A stretch of 60,105 nucleotides of DNA, from the NCBI RefSeq assembly GCF_001636695.1, contig NZ_LGEL01000035.1:1-60105 (forward strand), written 5' to 3'. The translations under genes were made by a program, and so were the position numbers. This DNA is from Pedobacter panaciterrae. Its GTDB lineage: Bacteria; Bacteroidota; Bacteroidia; Sphingobacteriales; Sphingobacteriaceae. Numbering within the stretch: the stretch's first letter is position 1; each line of letters begins with the position of its first letter. This document shows, one piece after another, positions 26,575-35,738 of the stretch. The notes below the pieces were generated by a model. That model was not told the origin of the DNA. It saw only the letters and a list, made by a program, of their open reading frames with translations, and searched no databases.

Positions 26575-27621
26575 ATGAGTAGAAATCGAATGGAAAAACG
26601 AAAGGTACTGATGTGCCTTCCGTTAGTGGTGCTGCCATTTCTGGCCTTTGGCTTTTATGCTTTAGGGGGAGGAAGCGGGCTTGATGAACGGGAAGCTTCG
26701 GCACCTAAAGGAATCAACACGGCGTTGCCGGATGCCCAGTTCAAAGGAAAGGAACCGGCGGACAAAATGGAGATTTATAAACAGGTAGGAGCAGATACCG
26801 GCAGGCTAGGCGGACTGAATAAGATTGCCGGTAAGTTTGGACTTTCAGTAGATGAAGACCCACAGACGGCACAGATCAAGGAGAAACTGTCCGCAATCAA
26901 CAGGGAAATCAATAGCCCTTATGTGCCTCCGAAAAGTGATGCAGGTGTTTCTGCTATAGGTACTACTGCATCGGTGCCGATCTCAAAAGATGTAGATAAA
27001 CTGGAAGCCCTGATGAAAAATATGAAGGAAGATCATGGAGATGAGGATCCGGAAATGACACAGCTGAATGCAATGATGGATAAACTCATTGCGGTACAGA
27101 ACCCGGATCTGGCAAGGCAAATTTATAAAAAGCCGGAAGTTATCTCTGGATCGGATACCTTGTTCAAGGCGATTCCAGCGGTCATTGCAGTAAATCAGAA
27201 AGCCAGGCAGGGATCGGTAGTGGAACTGCGTTTACTGGATACGGTCAGGCTAAATGGGGTGGTCCTCCCTAAGGGGCATGCGGTGTTTGGATTGGCTGCT
27301 TTCAGTAACCAGCGCTTAAATCTGGAGATCAAAAACATCCGTCTCGGTAATCAGGTGGTTCCTGTGAACCTGACGGTTTATGACAAGCGCGATGCGATGG
27401 TTGGGATCAATGCGCCGGAAGCTTTGCTCAGTGATGCAGTTGGTGCGGGGGCCACTGATGCGATGGGCAGTGTTGGGGTGTCGGGTTTTGATTTAACTAC
27501 TCAGATTGCGGGCGCTGGTCTTGATGCAGCTAAATCACTGCTGACTAAGAAGATCAGGCGAGTGAAGCAAAACCTGAAGGCAGGGTATCCGCTGCTGATT
27601 CGTGACAACAGTAAAAAGTAA
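26575..27621 (+). CDS. traM: Conjugative transposon protein TraM (VirB10-like)
   Basis: The 348-residue protein has one N-terminal membrane anchor ('VLMCLPLVVLPFLAFGFYAL'), a long hydrophilic linker with a proline-rich piece ('SPYVPPKSD'), and a conserved C-terminal domain ('AVIAVNQKARQGSVVELRLLDTVRLNGVVLPKGHAVFGLA', 'INAPEALLSDAVG'). This matches TraM, thought to bridge inner and outer membrane. In the canonical order traN should follow; it does not here. Confidence 0.9.
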   Translation: MSRNRMEKRKVLMCLPLVVLPFLAFGFYALGGGSGLDEREASAPKGINTALPDAQFKGKEPADKMEIYKQVGADTGRLGGLNKIAGKFGLSVDEDPQTAQIKEKLSAINREINSPYVPPKSDAGVSAIGTTASVPISKDVDKLEALMKNMKEDHGDEDPEMTQLNAMMDKLIAVQNPDLARQIYKKPEVISGSDTLFKAIPAVIAVNQKARQGSVVELRLLDTVRLNGVVLPKGHAVFGLAAFSNQRLNLEIKNIRLGNQVVPVNLTVYDKRDAMVGINAPEALLSDAVGAGATDAMGSVGVSGFDLTTQIAGAGLDAAKSLLTKKIRRVKQNLKAGYPLLIRDNSKK

Positions 27622-27647
27622 TTCATGGTAAAACTTAATGATTCAAA

Positions 27648-28646
27648 ATGAACAGAAATTCTTTAGAAAACTTCCGTGAGGAAGCGGCGGCACTGAAGGT
27701 GCCACAAAATATGATTGAGGCGGTAGAAAAACAGATGGAACAGAATGTGGCTAAGATTGAAATCTTTGGCCAGATCCATGCTGACCGTGGTTTTATGGAT
27801 GTGACGATACACGTGAAGCAGTCCGCGCAGTCGGACTTTTACTATTTCAATAAATTTGATCTTGCTGTTAGTAAGGCAAAGCCTCTGGAGGTAGGGCATA
27901 GGTACATGGTGATTAGCCCGGATCCTGGTAAGAAGGAATCGAACCTGACCAGAAAATTTGACAGTGCGGTACAGGCGATTGATTATTTCAGGGAGCAAAA
28001 GGGCAGCAGTGAACTGGCCATTGGCAAGTTTGATGAGAAGAACCTGTTGTTCAAGGATATTGTTGCCACGATGAAGGAGGGGAAAGTAGATTATGTGAAA
28101 AAGGAATTCCAGTCAGCTTATTATAGTCCTGCCATTAAAAATTCGCATTATGTGGATCGCGGGAAGGGATTTAGCATTGAGCAGGCGGCCAATATGCTGC
28201 AGGGACGTGCGGTGTTCCGCGAGGACATGATGAGCCGAGGGGGTGAACAGTATAAAGCATGGAGTCAGTACCAGTTTAATGAGCCTAAAGACAAATATGG
28301 TAATTATACGATGAAGCAGTTCAGTGAGGGTTACGGTTTTGATCTTAGAAAGGAGCTGGCGAATTATGAGATTAAAGATTTATACCAAAAGGCAACCACG
28401 GATAAACTAATTTCTGATTTACAAAACGGTAACAAGCCTATTGTAAAAGTAATAGGCCCGGATGGAGAGGATAACCAATTGCGGATTGAAGCAGTGCCGA
28501 AATATGGGAACATCAATTTTTTTGATTTGAATGGGAAACCACAAAAACGAGAAGAATTTTTGTCGGTGACGGAAACTGAGAAAGGGAAGGGGCAAGAAAA
28601 CGCAAAAGAAAAAAGCAAGGAATCCAGCCGAGAGTTGAGCATTTAA
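27648..28646 (+). CDS. DUF3945-like protein at the end of the tra operon
   Basis: The 332-residue soluble protein has a C-terminal half with 'AANMLQGRAVFREDM', 'GEQYKAWSQYQFNEPKDKYGNYTMKQF', 'NGNKPIVKV' and 'FFDLNGKPQKREEF', which resembles the DUF3945-type repeats found in Bacteroidota mobile elements. The N-terminal ~160 residues are less typical. The tail is highly charged (KGKGQENAKEKSKESS). It starts 26 bases after traM and ends 21 bases before a strong terminator, so it closes the operon. Its function is unknown; related proteins occur next to topoisomerase and mobilisation genes. Confidence 0.65.
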   Translation: MNRNSLENFREEAAALKVPQNMIEAVEKQMEQNVAKIEIFGQIHADRGFMDVTIHVKQSAQSDFYYFNKFDLAVSKAKPLEVGHRYMVISPDPGKKESNLTRKFDSAVQAIDYFREQKGSSELAIGKFDEKNLLFKDIVATMKEGKVDYVKKEFQSAYYSPAIKNSHYVDRGKGFSIEQAANMLQGRAVFREDMMSRGGEQYKAWSQYQFNEPKDKYGNYTMKQFSEGYGFDLRKELANYEIKDLYQKATTDKLISDLQNGNKPIVKVIGPDGEDNQLRIEAVPKYGNINFFDLNGKPQKREEFLSVTETEKGKGQENAKEKSKESSRELSI

Positions 28647-28667
28647 ACTTTTCGCTTGAATTTCTGA

Positions 28668-28697
28668 AAAACCTTGGTTCACTAACCAGGGTTTTTT
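28668..28697 (+). terminator. Terminator of the tra operon
   Basis: AAAACCTTGGTT (28668-28679) pairs with AACCAGGGTTTT (28684-28695) over a CACT loop with one G-T pair, followed by TTTTTT. It is a classical intrinsic terminator. Confidence 0.88.
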
Positions 28698-28907
28698 GAT
28701 TCTGAGTGCAGCACTTCAAGCTTAGTAGTTTTCCAAATTAAATAAATCCAGGATCATAAGGGATTTTGGCCGAAGAGTGTCAGCATACTTAGAGTTGTTC
28801 GTCCGTCAAATTGGTTGCTTTTAAATGAAATGTTTCGGTGACGTTATAGTGTTAATGATTCGCATAATAAGTAATATTGTATATACTAAAACTTACGCTA
28901 CTTAAAT

Positions 28908-31900
28908 ATGAGTTTCATTGTATTTTATTCCTGGCAGTCTGAAACACCTGCGAAATATAACCGCTATTTTATTGAAACTTGTCTTGAAGAAGCTACGAAA
29001 AGACTGAAAGCTGAATATAAAGATGAGTCACCCAAGATCATTTTAGATAGAGACACAAAAGATGTCCCCGGATTCGCAAATATACCTTTAACTGTTAAAA
29101 AGAAAGTAGAAGGTTGTGATGTGTTTATTGGTGATCTTACGATCGTCGAGCGTGGTAAAAGGTCTAGGATCAATAATAATGTAATGTTTGAACTGGGTGG
29201 GGCAGATTCGAAGCTTGGGGAGGACTCTATTGTTAATGTAATGAATGTTGCCTTTGGTGACCCTGACGGTGAAATGCCTTTCGATATTTCGCAGCGGCGT
29301 AATGGGATACAATATCAATATGACCAAGATACCACAGGCGATCAAAAAAAAGTCGTTAAAGAAAATCTGATAAAAGCATTATATGATGCAATTAAATTAG
29401 TATTTGACTCCAAACAGGAGCGGCAAAAAGATGAAATGAGGCCATTTCTAACTTGGAGTTCCTGGAATAACACTTTTGATCAGAAATTTGGTTATGAATC
29501 ATCTGAACATTTGGAAACCATATTTTCCACTATAGGGAAGGGACTTAAATCGGATTCATCCATCCGATTACTTGGGCTTTCTGGTTTGGGGAAAACAAAT
29601 TTGATGTTGCAATATTTCCGACCTAACTCTCGGATGACACCCGCACAAACAGCCCGAGTATTGTATGCTGATATGAATGACAAGACAGAATCTGAAACCC
29701 TGGATAAAATCACTTCTCTATATCTACATGAAAAGGATAATATAATTATTCTTGACAATTGCTCATTGGTTTTTCATACTAAAGTTGCAAATCTTTTGGC
29801 GAAGGCAGGGTGCCAGCTAAAACTAATTTCGATAAGTCCGGAACCTGATGAAACCAAGCAGTTGATCGATATTGCCGGAACTACACTGCCCGTCAAATTG
29901 CTCTCAACAGAATTCAAGCCGATCGTCATGAGGCTTTTAGAAAAGAATTTTCCAGAACTTACACCAGAAGATCGACATTTGATCGTTGAATATTCAAACG
30001 GCCTTCCATTTTTTGCTGTTTTGATGGCAAAAAATCCTGAAGCAGCCAGGATTAAACCTGGTACACTTACCTCTGAAAACATCCTGAATAAAGTGCTCGG
30101 AAAGCTTTATAGTGATCTAGAAAACCGAAAGGTTCTGATGGCATGTGCCATATTCTCAAGGTTTGGCAACTTGGACCATATGGCTTTTCAGAAAGATGTG
30201 ATAGCACGCTCTGAAGACTTGTGCGGGATCAGTCAGCGAGATCCTGAACTACGAATGCGGAAATTCAGGGAAGTATGCCAGATGATGCAGGACAGGGGTT
30301 TGTTAGAGAAGGTTGGGTTTTCGCTAACGTTCAGACCAACTCCACTAGCACTAAAACTTGCTGAACTCTGGTGGGAGGACTGTACAACGACGAAATTTGA
30401 ACGTATTATTGGAGTATTGGGTGAGGGTAATTTGGTGGAGAGTTTTTGTGAGCAGTTCAGATTGCTGACACATGTTGAATACGCACAAGAAATTGTGGGT
30501 AAATTATGTAAAGGGGTTTTTAGTACAGCGGAAGTTTTAAATACAGAAGTCGGTTCACGCCTCTTTCGCTCATTTGTAAACGTGAATCCGACAGCTTGTA
30601 TGCAAGCTCTTGAAACTGCTTTTTCCGTTAAAAGCACGAAAGATCTGATGGAGATCGTTGAAGGTCGCAGAAATCTGATCTGGGCTCTGGAACAGCTATG
30701 CTTTAGACCCCAAACATTTGTTTCCTCTGTTAAAATTCTAGCTGCTTTTGCTGTTGCGGAAAACGAGAACATCACGAATAATGCCTTGGGGCAATTTTTG
30801 CAGCTATTCCACATTAAGCTACCAGGCACTATGGTTAGCCTGGCCAAACGCTGGGAAATCATCGAATATTTGCTGGCAAAAGGCAGGGATTTTAGAACCT
30901 TAGGTCTACGGGCTGTAAGAAGGACATTGAAAAGTGATCATTTCACCAGGGTGGTGAGTTCGGATGAGCCACATTCCGACCACCCTGTCGATTATGAACC
31001 CAGTTATGCTGAAATCGGGGATTACTGGTCAAGAGCGCTTGAGGTATTGAGTAGTGAGGTCGAGCATGATACGGACTTTAAGGAGGATGCCATAGAAAGT
31101 TTACTGTCTGCCCTTCATGGATTTGTCGATCAGGGTCTTGGTCCTGTGATCATCCCTGTTATTGAAAAACTTTATGATGAGGGCCATTTGGAGTGGACTA
31201 AGTTGAGATCAAGAATACAGTATACAACTAACCACAAGCATGTTTTTGATAGTGAATCCGTGCAGGCTCTTGAAACACTGCTTGAAAAAATAACTCCTGA
31301 AGAATTTATGGCCCGATTCCAGATCTACGTAAAAGATCCGACCAGCGATGATTATTTCAGGGACCGGAAAGGTGGGAAAAACTTTCTCGATGAGCAAGCG
31401 GAACGTCTTGCTAAAGAGTTTGTTGCCGACCCTGGTGTGTGGCCGATGTATACTAATGAGCTTGTGTCAGGGCAAATTAGTGAGGGACTGAATTTTGGTA
31501 ACAAAGTTGGCACTAAAATCACAGACCCTGACGAAGAAGGATGGTTTCTGGAGTCGATTTTGTCAAGCTTAAGGGAAACTCCACCCGAAACAAGAAACCT
31601 TGTAGTTTTAATTGGATACCTTAACGCGGATGGGGCTAGGAAACAGAGAAAGGCAATTGAATTATTTCGGATAATTAACCAGGATCCAGCATTAAAAGAG
31701 CTCTCATTTACGCTCGCACAGCGGATCGAACTTCCCTTTGGAGACCTGGAAACCCTCATTCAACAAACGAAAAAGGGAATGTTTCCTTCAAAGTCTTTTC
31801 TCGCATTTAAATATGGCTGGGGTATTAAGCATCTTGGAGAAGGACAGATTGTTGTATTTTTTGATGAACTGATCGGGATAGATGACGAAAGTAAAGCTGT

Positions 31901-32711
31901 TGCTTTTTCGGTAGCGTATTCTTGGAGTTACAATAACGAGGAGGCCTGGGCTACACTTGGCCAGATTATCAAATTTCTAATCATAAACCACGCTGTCGCA
32001 ATCATTGATTACCTCGATGACAGCAGCGGAGGATATGCCCTTTCTGAGAGTGTGGTGAAATTGTTGAAGGATACTAATGATAGAGAGTTTGCAATAGTTG
32101 TGTCCCATCTGGTGATTCAACTATTGAACAGAGATCATGGATATTATCGGATTGATAACCAATTGTACAGTATGTGTGAGTTACTGATCAAAGAGTATTT
32201 CGTTATATTTTGGGGGGTGTTCAGCGCGATTTTCAAAGATAATGAGACCTACAGTGTAGCAATTGACCACGCTTCGTCGCTGTTGGGGTCAAATTATGAC
32301 TATAGCCGCAGAAGCGTAGGCTTATTGTTTAGCGGAGAATCTGGGAATGATGAGTTGATTTTCAATTGGGTGAAGGAAGTACAACCTGATGCTTTAATCA
32401 AATTTGCAAGAATAATTCCTCTTCACGATAAGATTGATGATAAAAAGTGGCATCCTCTGGCATTGAAATTCATTCAGGAATTTGGGGACGACAAAAGGTT
32501 CCTGGAAGAACTGAGTGCTAAACTTGGTAGTTATTCATGGGTAAACAGTGTCGTGCCAAAATTGCTGGTCGAAAAAGCAATGTTCGAAGAACTGCTCCTG
32601 CATAACAACCCAAAGGTTCAGGACTGGGCCAAGTCAAGTATTATTCAGTTAAATAAACAGATCGATTGGGAGAATAATAGTGACGCTGAACATTTTTTTC
32701 GATTGAAATGA
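28908..32711 (+). CDS. TIR-like domain fused to a STAND NTPase and a long C-terminal region (candidate phage-defence protein)
   Basis: The protein has 1267 residues. Residues 1-165 match the bacterial TIR-like/nucleotide-binding family with 'FYSWQSETP' (6-14), 'DRDTKDVPG' (47-55), 'GDLT' (75-78), 'FELGGA' with Glu95, and 'VMNVAFG' (111-117). A P-loop NTPase follows: Walker A GLSGLGKT (223-230) and Walker B-like 'NIIILDN' (278-284). About 800 C-terminal residues are helical and fit a sensor of STAND proteins. The layout effector-NTPase-sensor is that of Avs-like and related antiviral STAND proteins, where target sensing triggers oligomerisation and NAD+ or nucleotide cleavage. It is monocistronic after the tra terminator, in a cargo position. 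The target is unknown. Confidence 0.8.
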   Translation: MSFIVFYSWQSETPAKYNRYFIETCLEEATKRLKAEYKDESPKIILDRDTKDVPGFANIPLTVKKKVEGCDVFIGDLTIVERGKRSRINNNVMFELGGADSKLGEDSIVNVMNVAFGDPDGEMPFDISQRRNGIQYQYDQDTTGDQKKVVKENLIKALYDAIKLVFDSKQERQKDEMRPFLTWSSWNNTFDQKFGYESSEHLETIFSTIGKGLKSDSSIRLLGLSGLGKTNLMLQYFRPNSRMTPAQTARVLYADMNDKTESETLDKITSLYLHEKDNIIILDNCSLVFHTKVANLLAKAGCQLKLISISPEPDETKQLIDIAGTTLPVKLLSTEFKPIVMRLLEKNFPELTPEDRHLIVEYSNGLPFFAVLMAKNPEAARIKPGTLTSENILNKVLGKLYSDLENRKVLMACAIFSRFGNLDHMAFQKDVIARSEDLCGISQRDPELRMRKFREVCQMMQDRGLLEKVGFSLTFRPTPLALKLAELWWEDCTTTKFERIIGVLGEGNLVESFCEQFRLLTHVEYAQEIVGKLCKGVFSTAEVLNTEVGSRLFRSFVNVNPTACMQALETAFSVKSTKDLMEIVEGRRNLIWALEQLCFRPQTFVSSVKILAAFAVAENENITNNALGQFLQLFHIKLPGTMVSLAKRWEIIEYLLAKGRDFRTLGLRAVRRTLKSDHFTRVVSSDEPHSDHPVDYEPSYAEIGDYWSRALEVLSSEVEHDTDFKEDAIESLLSALHGFVDQGLGPVIIPVIEKLYDEGHLEWTKLRSRIQYTTNHKHVFDSESVQALETLLEKITPEEFMARFQIYVKDPTSDDYFRDRKGGKNFLDEQAERLAKEFVADPGVWPMYTNELVSGQISEGLNFGNKVGTKITDPDEEGWFLESILSSLRETPPETRNLVVLIGYLNADGARKQRKAIELFRIINQDPALKELSFTLAQRIELPFGDLETLIQQTKKGMFPSKSFLAFKYGWGIKHLGEGQIVVFFDELIGIDDESKAVAFSVAYSWSYNNEEAWATLGQIIKFLIINHAVAIIDYLDDSSGGYALSESVVKLLKDTNDREFAIVVSHLVIQLLNRDHGYYRIDNQLYSMCELLIKEYFVIFWGVFSAIFKDNETYSVAIDHASSLLGSNYDYSRRSVGLLFSGESGNDELIFNWVKEVQPDALIKFARIIPLHDKIDDKKWHPLALKFIQEFGDDKRFLEELSAKLGSYSWVNSVVPKLLVEKAMFEELLLHNNPKVQDWAKSSIIQLNKQIDWENNSDAEHFFRLK

Positions 32712-32732
32712 TAGAGGCTAAAGGTAAGAGTT

Positions 32733-32933
32733 ATGGGAAACCCTAATATTCTTAAGCGGGAGCTTGAACAGAACTGTTCATCATGGGACACATTGTCGGT
32801 GATTTTCAAGTTTAAGGAGAATTATTTGCTTGCCTTATTTGAAAAAGGAAAAAAAGACTTTTTATTAAAATTAAAAGGAGAGATGCTCCTAGAGATTAGA
32901 AGTGACAGTTCAAAATTGCGGCGCAGGAGGTGA
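32733..32933 (+). CDS. Small basic protein coupled to the DUF4238 gene
   Basis: The 66-residue protein ends in a run of arginines (SSKLRRRR). It begins 22 bases after the STAND gene and overlaps the next gene's GTG start by 4 bases (GTGA), so the three are probably co-transcribed. No family is recognised. Its size and coupling would fit a small partner or antitoxin of the DUF4238 protein, but this is only inferred from position. Confidence 0.5.
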   Translation: MGNPNILKRELEQNCSSWDTLSVIFKFKENYLLALFEKGKKDFLLKLKGEMLLEIRSDSSKLRRRR

Positions 32934-33922
32934 GGAAGGAGGGAGAAAACTGGGTCGTGAAGCAGCATTACCTGCCCGAATGCTACCTGAAGGAGTTTAC
33001 CAATGCAGAGGGTAGGCTGCATACGCTTGACATTAACCTGCTAAAGCATAAAAGAAAAGTCTTTGACGAGCCACGCTTTCCGGCAGCAGTCTGTCGGAGT
33101 AAAAATCTTTATACGATCAAACCGGAATTCAGCAAAGGCTTTAAACACCTTAAAGGCCTGCACCCGATGTACCTTGAATATAAATTCCAAGACTATGAGA
33201 AACATTACCCAGCCCTAATCGATAAACTCAAACGTGGACAGGATTATCTGCAAAACGACGATGCGCGTAGACTGATTTATACTCTGGTCGACCTGAAAAT
33301 CCGAAATCCATATTTCCGAGAAAATTCTATCAGGGGCAAACAGGAACCAGTGATAGATAATCTGTTTGACAGTTATCGCGAGCAGATTAAACATATCGAT
33401 CTGAGACAGTTTCCTAACCTTTCCGAAGAGTCGATGCTTAAAACTATGGATGATGTTAAAGCGAGTTACATGAATGATGAAGATTTCGCGCAAAAGACAC
33501 ATATCTCTTCTATGGTCCAGCGTAATAAAGATGAGTATAGCATCCACCAAAAGATCACAGATCACCTGCTGAGATTTGAATGGCTTATGTTAGTATCTGA
33601 TAATGAATACATTACAACAGACAATCCAGGAGTCTCGCTTGATAAAAACAACGTAATTCAAAATACTAAGTTTGATGAAAATTTCTTTTTTTTAATGCCA
33701 CTAACTCCAAGCTTGTGTATTGGTATTTCGCCGACCATTCTCGATAAAAGCTACGATCCCAGGATCGGCAAGAAACGACTACTTTTTGGAAAGGCTGTAC
33801 CACAGATGATTGATATCGTCAACCAAATGCATGGTCACCACCTTACGCAATATGTTTTCGCCAATAATAAAGCGCTGATCGATCGGATTGCATCCCGTAT
33901 CAATACTGGCGCGGGGCTTTAA
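32930..33922 (+). CDS. DUF4238 protein
   Basis: The 330-residue protein shows the DUF4238 start 'KQHYLPECYLKEFTNAEGRLHTLDI' and the later motif 'LVSDNEYITTDNPGV', followed by 'FFLMPLTPSLCIGI'. The start is the GTG at 32930 within the preceding stop; a GTG at 32957 is an alternative just before the conserved core. DUF4238 proteins have no proven activity but recur in defence islands and next to ATPase genes. Here the neighbour is a TIR-like/STAND protein, which supports a defence role. Confidence 0.75.
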   Translation: MRKEGENWVVKQHYLPECYLKEFTNAEGRLHTLDINLLKHKRKVFDEPRFPAAVCRSKNLYTIKPEFSKGFKHLKGLHPMYLEYKFQDYEKHYPALIDKLKRGQDYLQNDDARRLIYTLVDLKIRNPYFRENSIRGKQEPVIDNLFDSYREQIKHIDLRQFPNLSEESMLKTMDDVKASYMNDEDFAQKTHISSMVQRNKDEYSIHQKITDHLLRFEWLMLVSDNEYITTDNPGVSLDKNNVIQNTKFDENFFFLMPLTPSLCIGISPTILDKSYDPRIGKKRLLFGKAVPQMIDIVNQMHGHHLTQYVFANNKALIDRIASRINTGAGL

Positions 33923-33962
33923 GAACCACAAAGATTCTTTCGTATTCTAAAAACTAAAATTG

Positions 33963-34007
33963 TTAGTATAATGTTAATAATTTACTAATATATTTAGTAT
34001 AACTTTG
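33963..34007 (+). promoter_or_regulatory. umuD promoter with repeated TTAGTATAA boxes
   Basis: TAACTTTG at 34000-34007 is an exact Bacteroidota -7 box, 22 bases before the umuD ATG. TTAGTATAA occurs at 33963-33971 and again at 33994-34002, 31 bases apart (about three helical turns), the second overlapping the -7 box. ACTAA-TATAT-TTAGT (33984-33998) forms an inverted repeat between them. This arrangement fits a repressor operator, perhaps the SOS box used here. Confidence 0.6.
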
Positions 34008-34029
34008 TAGCAACCTAATTTTGGAAATT

Positions 34030-34500
34030 ATGAAAGAGATTACGCTGTTCAGGAGGGGAACTGCTAAAACCCTCATACCCCTGTTTTCGGATCGTATCCA
34101 TGCAGGGTTCGAAAGCCCAGCCGCTGATTATGAAGAGGCGAGTATTGATTTAAACGATTACGTTTCCAGGTACCCAGAGGCTACTTTTTTTGCAAAAGTT
34201 GAGGGTGATTGTATGATCGGATCCGGGATTTATCCGGATGATATGCTGGTGGTGGATCGATCATTAAATCCTCAAAAGGGTGACGTGGTGGTAGGAACAC
34301 TTAACGGGGATTTTGTGCTGAGGTCGTATTTTACAAAGGGGTGTCAGGTTTTTCTGATGCCGGATAACAAACATTACAAGCCTATTGAACTGAATGCTAC
34401 TACTCAGTTTGAGATCTGGGGTGTTGTGCCACATACCATTTACAATCAAAGAAGGAGGAATAGTGCTCGCGTTAATAGATTCGAACAACTTTTACGTTAG
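34030..34500 (+). CDS. umuD: UmuD-like protein with substituted catalytic residues
   Basis: The 156-residue protein lines up with UmuD of E. coli over its full length: 'IPLFSDRIHAGFESPAADY', 'IDLNDYVSRYPEATFFAKVEGD', 'LVVDRSLNPQKGDVVVGTLNGDF', ending 'IWGVVPHTI'. The cleavage site equivalent is Ala25-Gly26. However, the nucleophile position (Ser60 in E. coli) is Cys61, encoded by TGT at 34210, and the general base position (Lys97) is Arg98, encoded by AGG at 34321. Self-cleavage is therefore doubtful or uses altered chemistry. The start is the ATG at 34030; a TTG 9 bases upstream is not needed. The 3' end overlaps umuC by 38 bases. Confidence 0.88.
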   Translation: MKEITLFRRGTAKTLIPLFSDRIHAGFESPAADYEEASIDLNDYVSRYPEATFFAKVEGDCMIGSGIYPDDMLVVDRSLNPQKGDVVVGTLNGDFVLRSYFTKGCQVFLMPDNKHYKPIELNATTQFEIWGVVPHTIYNQRRRNSARVNRFEQLLR

Positions 34501-35737
34501 TGCGGAAAGGGTGTTCCAGCCGGAACTTCGTGACAAGGCGGGCTGTGTGCTGAGCAATAATGATGGTTGTGCAATTTCCCGTAGCAACGAAGCGAAAGAT
34601 CTGCTGGGGATCAAAATGGCCACGCCTTATTTTATGATGCGTGAGCATCATGAGCAGGGGAGGTTATGGTGGCGGTCTTCAAATTACACTTTGTACCAGG
34701 ATATGATGCGAAGGATTACGGGCATTGTTCGAAAGACTTTTCCGGATCAGGAAATCTATTCCATTGATGAATGTTTTTGTGACCTGACCGGGCATAAGTA
34801 CACGGACCTGGAAAAGGAAGCGGCTGAGCTTCGGGCAAAGATTCTGCAATATACCGGGGTGCCGGTTTGCATTGGTATTGCCCCTACCAGGACCTTGGCG
34901 AAGATTGCCAATAAGCTTGCTAAAAAGCGCAGTAAAAACGGTGTTTTTTTATTGGATAGTCCAGAAAAGATTGAAGACGGGTTAATGGCAACCGAAATTG
35001 GTGACGTCTGGGGAATCGGACCCCAGTATGCTGTTAAGCTTATGAAGGCGGGTATCTATACGGCTTTGGATTTTATCCGGTTGCCGGAGGATTATGTGCT
35101 CAAGTTGATGACCATTCAGGGACGTAGGACTTATCGGGAACTCAAGGGGGAACGCTGTATTCCTATGGAATACCTGCGGCCCGACAAAGAGGGGATTACC
35201 ACCGGGCGGAAATTTGGTCGTCTGGAAATGGACCTGGCTCCGATTGAAGAAGCGCTTGCGACGTATGTGGCAAATGCTGCGGTCAAGCTTCGAAGACAAA
35301 ATTCGGTCTGTGCAAAAATTTTTGTGTTCCTGCATACAAGTAAGTTTGCGGTTCCTGCGGAAAGGTATACCACAGAGACGACTGTGAAAATTCAGGTAGC
35401 GACAAATGATACGGGTGTGCTGATTAAGGAGGCCTTGAAAGCGTTGCGGCAGATTTTTATTAAAGGGTATCGCTATGAAAAAGTTGGTGTGGAGCTTAAA
35501 GACCTTAAGCCGCTCAGCCAGGTACAGGCTTCGGTATTTGAGGAAGTCAATCCGGAAAAGCAGGCAAAAATGCAGCAGGCACTGAAGGTTATGGATAAGA
35601 TGAATTTGGATTACGGGAAAAATACAATTCGTTATGGTGCCATGGGCTATGAAAAGAAATGGTTTATGCGCCAGGAATTCCTATCCCGAAAATATACCAC
35701 CAGAATAGAGGACATCATTATCGTAAAAGCAATTTAA
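34463..35737 (+). CDS. umuC: UmuC-like Y-family DNA polymerase
   Basis: This is a translesion polymerase of the Pol V type, 424 residues from the GTG at 34463. The start is set by an ideal AAGGAGG at 34452-34458 and by the N-terminal motif 'LIDSNNFYVSAERVF' with the metal-binding Asp6. The second catalytic motif 'SIDE' contains Asp102 and Glu103. 'SNNDGCAISRSNEAK' and 'IGIAPTRTLAKIANKLAKK' are typical UmuC motifs, and a little-finger region follows. It overlaps umuD and leads into five further genes with minimal gaps. The partner UmuD is unusual, so how this polymerase is activated is an open point. Confidence 0.95.
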   Translation: MLALIDSNNFYVSAERVFQPELRDKAGCVLSNNDGCAISRSNEAKDLLGIKMATPYFMMREHHEQGRLWWRSSNYTLYQDMMRRITGIVRKTFPDQEIYSIDECFCDLTGHKYTDLEKEAAELRAKILQYTGVPVCIGIAPTRTLAKIANKLAKKRSKNGVFLLDSPEKIEDGLMATEIGDVWGIGPQYAVKLMKAGIYTALDFIRLPEDYVLKLMTIQGRRTYRELKGERCIPMEYLRPDKEGITTGRKFGRLEMDLAPIEEALATYVANAAVKLRRQNSVCAKIFVFLHTSKFAVPAERYTTETTVKIQVATNDTGVLIKEALKALRQIFIKGYRYEKVGVELKDLKPLSQVQASVFEEVNPEKQAKMQQALKVMDKMNLDYGKNTIRYGAMGYEKKWFMRQEFLSRKYTTRIEDIIIVKAI

Positions 35738-35738
35738 T

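Noticed and set aside
34021-34029. TTG start for umuD
   Set aside because: ATG at 34030 lies at normal distance from the exact -7 box and the extension adds only three residues.
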